Positions 5,737 to 9,721 of a stretch of DNA of 9,721 nucleotides are shown here, piece after piece. The position numbers were made by a program, and so were the translations under genes. The DNA comes from Microcaldota archaeon (GTDB lineage: Archaea > Micrarchaeota > Micrarchaeia > Micrarchaeales > CABMGC01). Each line of letters starts with the position of its first letter. The first letter of the stretch is position 1. The notes under the pieces were generated by a model. It was given only the letters and a program-made list of their open reading frames with translations. It did not search any database and was not told where the DNA came from. The stretch is taken from contig DAHWQN010000016.1 of NCBI GenBank assembly GCA_027340645.1, forward strand, positions 1 to 9,721, written 5' to 3'.

Positions 5737-6723
5737 ATGGATATAATACAAGTAGATAGGCTTAGCAAAGAGTTTGGAAAGCTTAAGGCTGTTGACAAAA
5801 TCTCGTTCTCTGTGAGAGAAGGCGAGATATTCGGGTTGCTGGGCCCTAATGGCGCAGGCAAGACAACAACAATAAAGATGCTGACGACACTATTGCAGCC
5901 CACGTCGGGCGAAGCCAGGGTTGCAGGACATGATATCAAAAAGGACGCCAATCTTGTGCGCAATAGCATAGGCATAGTGTTTCAAGATCCATCACTTGAC
6001 GATGAGCTTACAGGCAGGGAAAATCTTGAATTTCATGCGGTGCTTTATCGCGTCCCTAAGAAAAAACGCGCCATTAAGGTCAAGGAGGTGCTTAAGTTGG
6101 TAGAACTTGAGGATAAAGCAGATGTGCTTGTCAAATTCTATTCTGGAGGTATGAAACGCAGACTTGAAATAGGTCGTGGCCTGATTCACGAACCTAAAGT
6201 GCTGTTCCTTGATGAACCGACTGTAGGTCTGGATCCGCAGACAAGGCGTCATATCTGGGAGTATATCAAAAAACTTAATGAAATAAGCAATGTAACCCTG
6301 ATACTTACAACTCACTATATCGAGGAGGCGGATTACCTTTGTAATAGGGTAGCCATAGTCGACCATGGAAGGCTTGTGACCCTTGATACTCCTAAGGTGC
6401 TTAAGGATAAGTTAGGCGGCGATGTGGTATCATTGCGCATAAGCAGCGGCGAGGACTTAGTAGAGAGCTCCCTCAAGTCAACCAAATGGGTAAAGGCCCT
6501 GTCAAAGCATGATGGAACTATAGACATCACAGTAGAGGAGGGAGAAAAACGAATACCAGCACTTATGGAAATAGCTGAAAAACACAAGGCTAAGGTAGAT
6601 TCTGTGCTGTTGCACAAGCCAAGTCTTGAAGACGTATTCATACACTACACCGGCAAGAGCATACGGGAGGAGGAAGGCAATGCATGGCAGGGCAGGATGA
6701 GGACAATGAACAGGAGGCGATAA
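5737..6723 (+). CDS. ABC transporter ATP-binding protein (DrrA/CcmA-like exporter type)
   Basis: The cytoplasmic ATPase of an ABC exporter, 328 residues. The nucleotide-binding domain is at 1-220: Walker A GPNGAGKTT (36-44), Q-loop Gln83 in VFQDPSLDD, signature YSGGMKRR (135-142), Walker B VLFLDE (155-160) with catalytic Glu160, D-loop GLD (164-166) and switch His193 in TTHYIEEA. Residues about 225-310 match the C-terminal extension common in DrrA-type ATPases (DUF4162-like), including the closing KPSLEDVFIHYTGK. All ATP-hydrolysis residues are present. The last 15 or so residues (GNAWQGRMRTMNRRR) are an unusual basic tail, and the DNA encoding it carries the ribosome-binding site of the permease gene. 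It forms an operon with PadR upstream and the permease downstream. Likely substrates are hydrophobic drugs or lipids, by family only. Confidence 0.92.
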   Translation: MDIIQVDRLSKEFGKLKAVDKISFSVREGEIFGLLGPNGAGKTTTIKMLTTLLQPTSGEARVAGHDIKKDANLVRNSIGIVFQDPSLDDELTGRENLEFHAVLYRVPKKKRAIKVKEVLKLVELEDKADVLVKFYSGGMKRRLEIGRGLIHEPKVLFLDEPTVGLDPQTRRHIWEYIKKLNEISNVTLILTTHYIEEADYLCNRVAIVDHGRLVTLDTPKVLKDKLGGDVVSLRISSGEDLVESSLKSTKWVKALSKHDGTIDITVEEGEKRIPALMEIAEKHKAKVDSVLLHKPSLEDVFIHYTGKSIREEEGNAWQGRMRTMNRRR

Positions 6724-6724
6724 T

Positions 6725-7480
6725 GTGGATACAAATGCTATATACATAATGTGGCTGCGCGATGTGAAACGCTTCATAAGGGCAAAGTCGAGGATAATCG
6801 GAATGATGATGATGCCAATATTCTTTCTTCTAGGACTGGGTCTTGGTTTAGGAAGCCTGATAAATCTTGGCACAGGCGGCAGTTACTTTAACTTCATTGT
6901 ACCTGGGATAATAGGCATGTCTCTTCTATTTACATCGATATTCACTGGATCAGCGGTACTGTGGGACCGGCAGTTTGGTTTCCTGAAGGAGATACTCGTT
7001 ACGCCGAATTCTAGGTCATCTATAGTTATAGGAAGAGTGCTTGGAGGAGGCACAACGGCAGTGCTGCAGAGTATTTTGGTAGTCATAATAGCGCTTATCA
7101 TAGGATTCCAGATACAAATCACGGCATATACAGCACTTGCTATAGTCTTCATGATTCTCATAGCCGCTACATTCATAGGCCTTGGGCTGACTTTGGGTTC
7201 TATGATAAACGATTTTCAGGGCTTCCAGCTTGTCACAAGCTTCTTTACCATGCCTCTGTTCTTTCTGTCAAACAGCATATTTCCAATAACATCGCTTCCG
7301 TCATCAATACAGTTCATAATGTATCTGAATCCTCTGACTTATGGTGTAGATGGCCTCAGGAACGCACTTCTTGGAACAGGCACCTTGTCTATCTGGGTAG
7401 ACTTGTTGGGAATAACAATATCAGCAGTAATAATGGTATCACTGGCAGTATTTGCATTCAGAAAGACAGAAGTCGGATAG
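6725..7480 (+). CDS. ABC-2 type permease (DrrB-like)
   Basis: The membrane partner of the preceding ATPase, 251 residues, with six hydrophobic segments at about 23-47, 57-78, 107-129, 135-158, 168-189 and 224-245. The cytoplasmic coupling region between segments 2 and 3 carries the ABC-2 motif RQFGFLKEILVTPNSRSSI (82-100). The conserved NPLTYGVDGLR (202-212) precedes the last membrane segment. The start is the GTG at 6725, chosen because AGGAGGCGA (6712-6720) is a strong ribosome-binding site at the right distance. The ATG at 6749 would be too far away and would trim the amphipathic N-terminus. The TAA of the ATPase gene (6721-6723) is one base before the GTG, so translation is coupled. It probably works as a dimer with two copies of the ATPase. 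Confidence 0.9.
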   Translation: MDTNAIYIMWLRDVKRFIRAKSRIIGMMMMPIFFLLGLGLGLGSLINLGTGGSYFNFIVPGIIGMSLLFTSIFTGSAVLWDRQFGFLKEILVTPNSRSSIVIGRVLGGGTTAVLQSILVVIIALIIGFQIQITAYTALAIVFMILIAATFIGLGLTLGSMINDFQGFQLVTSFFTMPLFFLSNSIFPITSLPSSIQFIMYLNPLTYGVDGLRNALLGTGTLSIWVDLLGITISAVIMVSLAVFAFRKTEVG

Positions 7481-7504
7481 ATAATATCTTACTTGGTATT
7501 ATCT
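7479..7504. terminator. Inverted repeat across the convergent gene ends, possible two-way terminator
   Basis: AGATAATA (7479-7486) and TATTATCT (7497-7504) are perfect 8-bp arms around a 10-nt loop. The repeat spans the TAG of the permease (7478-7480) and the TAA of the minus-strand gene (7489-7491). Hairpins are not the normal archaeal termination signal, so a role in transcript 3' ends or mRNA stability is inference. Confidence 0.35.
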
Positions 7505-7746
7505 GGTACTTTATGCTCACCAGTAACTATTCTGTGAAGTTCTGCGAATGAAGCTGCTGTTTCCATTTCGGTGCGCTGCTCTCTGCATAATTGTGAAATA
7601 TCTAGCCTTGGAGGCGTAACGAATCCTGCCGCTATAATAAGCTCCATTCTCTGTTCCTTTGGTATTTCTGGAGGCATAATTTTTATAGTGGATCCGATAC
7701 CCTTGTGCTGCTTAGCCTTACCTGTCTGGACAACTAATTTTGCCAT
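7489..7746 (-). CDS. Unknown 85-residue protein
   Basis: A small soluble protein that I do not recognise. It opens MAKLVVQTGKAKQHKGIGST, a basic stretch, then has IKIMPPEIPKEQRMELIIAAGF, FVTPPRLDISQL, and an acidic helical segment (REQRTEMETAASFAELHRIV) before a polar tail. It has one Cys and no metal motif. The frame stays open upstream to 7905, through the tRNA-Leu fragment, but the ATG at 7746 is chosen. That ATG is preceded by GATTCT, as at the gene starting at 5124, and has a TATA box (TATATAAAA) centred 34 nt upstream. Its stop is 8 bp from the permease stop on the other strand. The promoter and length make a real gene likely, but the function is unknown. Confidence 0.55.
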   Translation of the reverse strand: MAKLVVQTGKAKQHKGIGSTIKIMPPEIPKEQRMELIIAAGFVTPPRLDISQLCREQRTEMETAASFAELHRIVTGEHKVPDNTK

Positions 7747-7775
7747 AGAATCATGGCACAATGGAGCGAATAGGG

Positions 7776-7784
7776 TATATAAAA
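7776..7784 (-). promoter_or_regulatory. TATA box of the 85-residue gene
   Basis: TATATAAAA on the plus strand (TTTTATATA on the coding strand) is centred 34 nt before the ATG at 7746. This predicts a leader of about 8 nt. It lies 38 bp from the edge of the tRNA-Leu fragment. Confidence 0.5.
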
Positions 7785-7822
7785 CTATTCCAAAGACTGT
7801 GCAATCGTAGAACATAGGTGAG

Positions 7823-7891
7823 GGGGGAGAGATTTGAACTCTCGCACCCGCTATGGGAACGGGTCCTAAGCCCGTCGCATTTGGCCAAGCT
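7823..7891 (-). pseudogene. tRNA-Leu fragment, 69-bp exact copy of the intact tRNA-Leu interior
   Basis: These 69 bases are identical to 9402-9470, which is nucleotides 14-82 of the 86-nt tRNA-Leu(UAG). The copy keeps part of the D arm, the anticodon arm, the variable arm, the T arm and part of the acceptor 3' strand. It lacks the first 13 nucleotides and the last four. The flanks (TCACC after the C run, and the ATPase stop at its other end) cannot form the acceptor stem, so it cannot be a working tRNA. It has the same orientation as the ATPase and the intact tRNA, and the ATPase TGA (7892-7894) touches its first base. It is either an attachment-site remnant or a tRNA-like tail on the ATPase mRNA. 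Confidence 0.85.
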
Positions 7892-9301
7892 TCAAGCCGC
7901 ATCAAAGAGCGCTTTTAACCGGTTTATGTCGATAAGTAGAGCACCAAGCAGATGGGCCTTCTCCTCGCACGATTTTGTGAATCCAGCTTTTGAAACCAGC
8001 ATATACTCATATTTTCCTGCCACACCAATGAGCTTCGTCCTTCTTACCAGCTCATCCAAAATCTCATCGCCGACAGGGTGCGAAGACCACTTTACCTCAC
8101 CGGCAAGAATGCGTTCTTCCTTAAAGTTGACAGCCACCACATCTACTTCGTTGCTATTTCTGTCCCACCATGAACCTATCTGATTGAAATTAATCTCAAT
8201 ATTCCCGATTCTCTTACCTTGATAGGCAACCAATAGCTCCCTTACTACAGATTCAAATAGCCTACCGACATATGAGTTAAGCTCCGATTTTATCTTTTCC
8301 TTCACGAAAGACCTGTTGTTAAGGTTTATGGTTGTTTGGTTTTCGAAAATGAATTTATACCAGAAGCGGAAGAAATTATCTGTTATCTGATAGCGCTTCA
8401 ATCGCTCCTTCCCCAAGACGGGATCCTTCTTATCCACAAGAGAGAGTAGCTCGTCCAACTTCGTCAAATATGGAGGCAATGCCGTGACCGGAACTTTAGT
8501 GAAATCCGATATCTCTTTTAGGACGTCCTTGCCAGAAGAGATTGATTGCAGAATCGAGTTATATCTTGCGTGTGTCCTGAAGTTCTCGTATTCGAGGAGT
8601 GTTTTTGGCTCCTCTGAAAGGCTGCCGTCTTTCTTTATCACGAGCTCATCAATGGCAGTTATGGTATCAGTGAATTGTAAAGTCTTTTCCAGATAGTATG
8701 GCGTACCACCAAAGACTGCGTATCGCACTATCTTTTCCGTCTCGTCAAGATCGGCGAACATCTGCCTAAAATCTTGGTACCTAAACGGGGTCACCCTTAT
8801 CTTGTCAGCTCTGCCGTAGAGGGCGCCGGCTCTGCTGGTTATCCTCTGGATCATTCCTATTGAGGAGCCAACCAGCGCAATCATTATCCGTTTATCTTTG
8901 AATCCGTCATCCCAGTATTTCTGTATCGAAGTTATTACCTCCGGAGCAGTGCTTAAAAATCGCTGGAATTCGTCTATGGCCAATATAAACGGCCCCGCAT
9001 CGGACTTGCTTTTTATGAATTTAAAGAAGTCGTCGAAATCAGAAAATATGACGTTGTCTCCCAACTGCTCCGAAATGCTCTTTTGTAATGAGTCCAAAAT
9101 CACTCTCCTTTCGGCTAAGTCAACATAAAAATATAGCTTCTGGCATTTTGCCCCTTCGAAGAAATGTCTGACTAACTCCGTCTTGCCGACACGCCTTCTG
9201 CCATATATTACAACAAGAGAACCGCGCCCTTTGCACATGGATTCGTAACGCTCTTTTAACGAAGCTAATTCTGTTGTTCTGTCAAAAAATTTATTCGTCA
9301 T
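7892..9301 (-). CDS. Archaeal AAA+ ATPase with DUF234-like nuclease-fold C-terminus
   Basis: 469 residues. The ATPase part (about 1-210) opens FFDRTTELASLKERY, typical of archaeal STAND/AAA+ ATPases. It has Walker A GRRRVGKT (34-41), Walker B FILAIDEF (105-112), a sensor-like LVGSSIGM (143-150), and VTPFRYQDF then VFGGTPYYLE (196-205), characteristic of the family. A winged helix follows at about 245-305. The C-terminal part (about 310-440) looks like DUF234, with a PD-(D/E)xK-type arrangement: Glu350 (GRLFE), Asp387 (NEVDVVAV) and Glu402-x-Lys404 (GEVKW). The family is patchy and often multi-copy in archaea, and its role is largely unknown; mobility, DNA processing or defence are guesses. 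The ATG at 9301 follows an AT-rich palindromic region. The stop abuts the tRNA-Leu fragment. All key motifs look intact. Confidence 0.88.
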   Translation of the reverse strand: MTNKFFDRTTELASLKERYESMCKGRGSLVVIYGRRRVGKTELVRHFFEGAKCQKLYFYVDLAERRVILDSLQKSISEQLGDNVIFSDFDDFFKFIKSKSDAGPFILAIDEFQRFLSTAPEVITSIQKYWDDGFKDKRIMIALVGSSIGMIQRITSRAGALYGRADKIRVTPFRYQDFRQMFADLDETEKIVRYAVFGGTPYYLEKTLQFTDTITAIDELVIKKDGSLSEEPKTLLEYENFRTHARYNSILQSISSGKDVLKEISDFTKVPVTALPPYLTKLDELLSLVDKKDPVLGKERLKRYQITDNFFRFWYKFIFENQTTINLNNRSFVKEKIKSELNSYVGRLFESVVRELLVAYQGKRIGNIEINFNQIGSWWDRNSNEVDVVAVNFKEERILAGEVKWSSHPVGDEILDELVRRTKLIGVAGKYEYMLVSKAGFTKSCEEKAHLLGALLIDINRLKALFDAA

Positions 9302-9330
9302 CAGATCACTATATTAGCAAGATAATACAG

Positions 9331-9352
9331 TAATATTATTATGATAATATTA
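9331..9352. repeat. AT-rich palindrome upstream of the ATPase gene
   Basis: TAATATTAT (9331-9339) and ATAATATTA (9344-9352) are perfect 9-bp arms around TATG. It lies 30-51 bp upstream of the ATPase start and 46 bp past the tRNA-Leu 3' end. It could be an operator for the ATPase, part of the tRNA transcript end, or an element-specific recombination or replication site. No evidence separates these. Confidence 0.4.
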
Positions 9353-9397
9353 TTAAGCATTCGCATCAGATGGAATTATGACTAACAATAATTATAA

Positions 9398-9483
9398 TGC
9401 AGGGGGAGAGATTTGAACTCTCGCACCCGCTATGGGAACGGGTCCTAAGCCCGTCGCATTTGGCCAAGCTCTGCCACCCCTGC
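9398..9483 (-). tRNA. tRNA-Leu (anticodon UAG)
   Basis: An 86-nt class II tRNA. The acceptor GCAGGGG (9483-9477) pairs with CCCCTGC (9405-9399), with A at 9398 as discriminator. The anticodon stem ACGGG/CCCGT encloses CTTAGGA, so the anticodon is TAG, reading Leu CUA/CUN codons. The long variable arm (about 15 nt with a CCC/GGG stem) is the Leu/Ser-type feature. The T arm is GAGAG, TTCAAAT, CTCTC. CCA is not encoded and no intron is present. The probable TATA box at 9509-9518 is about 30 nt upstream and is shared with the divergent serS. Nucleotides 14-82 are duplicated at 7823-7891. Confidence 0.95.
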
Positions 9484-9508
9484 ATGCCTTTTTATCTTTG
9501 CATGGAAG

Positions 9509-9518
9509 TATTATTAAT
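9509..9518. promoter_or_regulatory. Shared TATA region between tRNA-Leu and serS
   Basis: TATTATTAAT is centred about 30 nt upstream of the tRNA-Leu 5' end on the minus strand and 33 nt upstream of the serS ATG on the plus strand. The 63-bp gap between the genes has no other good TATA candidate for both. One AT-rich site may therefore serve two divergent promoters, or two promoters may overlap. Confidence 0.4.
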
Positions 9519-9546
9519 CGTTCCCCACCTATAATAGGTTGGTTCT

Positions 9547-9721
9547 ATGATAACGACAAAGTATGTAAGGGACCACGCAGAGGAGATGCGCAAGTCCCTA
9601 AAGGACAGAAACAGCAAATTCAAGCTTGACGAGTTGTTGGAGCTTGACGAGCGATGGAGGGCATTGCGCACTGAAAGCCAGGAACTGCAAGCTACGCGCA
9701 ACAAGGCAAGCCTTGAGATAT
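9547..9721 (+). CDS. serS: Seryl-tRNA synthetase, N-terminal part (cut by window end)
   Basis: The first 58 codons of a gene that continues beyond the window. The peptide begins MITTKYVRDHAEEMRKSL, then KFKLDELLELDERWRALRTE and LQATRNKASLEI. This matches the start of class II SerRS: a short strand, then the first helix of the long antiparallel coiled-coil arm that binds the variable arm of tRNA-Ser. The 'DELLELDERWRALRTE' and 'RNKAS' spacing is characteristic. The catalytic motifs lie outside the window and cannot be checked. The ATG at 9547 follows TTCT, with the TATA region 33 nt upstream, so the leader is only a few bases long. It is divergent from tRNA-Leu. Confidence 0.88.
   Translation, partial: MITTKYVRDHAEEMRKSLKDRNSKFKLDELLELDERWRALRTESQELQATRNKASLEI

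Larger units (their letters stand above)
7823..9470 (-). mobile_element. Putative minimal element: AAA+ ATPase gene between 69-bp tRNA-Leu direct repeats
   Basis: Two perfect 69-bp direct repeats, 7823-7891 and 9402-9470, are 1,579 bp apart. Between them lie only the ATPase/nuclease-like gene and about 100 bp of AT-rich upstream DNA containing a palindrome. The outer copy belongs to an intact tRNA-Leu, the classic target of archaeal integrative elements. No integrase, transposase or further gene is present. That the repeats are still identical suggests a recent event or continuing gene conversion. A plain segmental duplication is the main alternative. The mobile-element call is inference from the layout. 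Confidence 0.5.

Noticed and set aside
5646..6873. Minus-strand open frames opposite the PadR end, the ABC ATPase and the permease start
   Set aside because: The plus-strand frames carry complete Walker, signature and ABC-2 motifs; the antisense frames carry none.
7747..7905. Extended frame of the 85-residue minus-strand gene through the tRNA-Leu fragment
   Set aside because: The added part translates tRNA sequence and lies upstream of a good TATA box; the ATG at 7746 fits the promoter spacing.
7818..8183. Plus-strand open frame across the tRNA fragment and the ATPase 3' end
   Set aside because: It reads tRNA sequence and the antisense of a gene with clear motifs.
9432..9704. Open frames overlapping tRNA-Leu and serS (plus 9432-9629, minus 9492-9704)
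   Set aside because: One runs through the tRNA and out of frame with serS; the other is antisense to serS. Neither has support.
1..9721. CRISPR array, insertion-sequence transposase, rRNA or integrase gene
   Set aside because: No regularly spaced repeats, no transposase or tyrosine-recombinase motifs, and no rRNA-like sequence were seen on either strand.

Overview
The window comes from an archaeon, most likely a small-genome DPANN lineage; I would guess Micrarchaeota/ARMAN-like, but this is inference from protein style, not a search. The archaeal signs are: a 50-residue ribosomal protein eL40, TATA-type promoters 33-57 nt upstream of start codons, tRNA genes with no encoded CCA, an archaeal AAA+ ATPase with a DUF234-like C-terminus, and a heavily sequon-rich cell-surface protein.

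Layout, left to right. (1) 1-1538: a promoter and a membrane-anchored, sequon-rich DUF4382-type surface protein. (2) 1667-2628: a compact cluster of eL40, a small winged-helix protein and a conserved-looking archaeal protein of unknown role, followed by tRNA-Pro(UGG). (3) 2629-2986: a gene-poor gap that may hold a decayed small gene. (4) 2987-4566: a GHKL (RsbW-like) ATPase gene overlapping by 4 bp a dihydroorotase gene. The dihydroorotase is interrupted by one in-frame TAA near its 3' end, although the reading frame and homology resume directly after it. (5) 4570-5124, minus strand: an unrecognised protein, convergent with dihydroorotase. (6) 5125-7480: a PadR regulator with an elaborate operator-like promoter, an ABC ATPase and an ABC-2 permease, forming a self-regulated exporter operon. 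(7) 7489-7746, minus: an 85-residue unknown protein. (8) 7823-9483, minus: an intact tRNA-Leu(UAG), one AAA+ ATPase/nuclease-like gene, and a 69-bp internal copy of the same tRNA-Leu. (9) 9547-9721: the start of seryl-tRNA synthetase, divergent from tRNA-Leu.

The most notable structure is item 8. A 69-bp perfect direct repeat of tRNA-Leu sequence brackets a single ATPase gene, and the ATPase stop codon directly abuts the inner edge of the truncated tRNA copy. It looks like a roughly 1.58-kb minimal element inserted at a tRNA gene with no recognisable integrase. The second notable point is the dihydroorotase nonsense codon, which sits in the loop of a short hairpin. If it is real, and not an assembly error, pyrimidine synthesis in this cell is either lost, complemented elsewhere, or depends on readthrough.

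Several genes here (minus-strand starts at 5124 and 7746, plus-strand start at 9547) share a TATA element 33-36 nt before the start codon and the sequence TTCTATG at the start. This implies very short 5' leaders.
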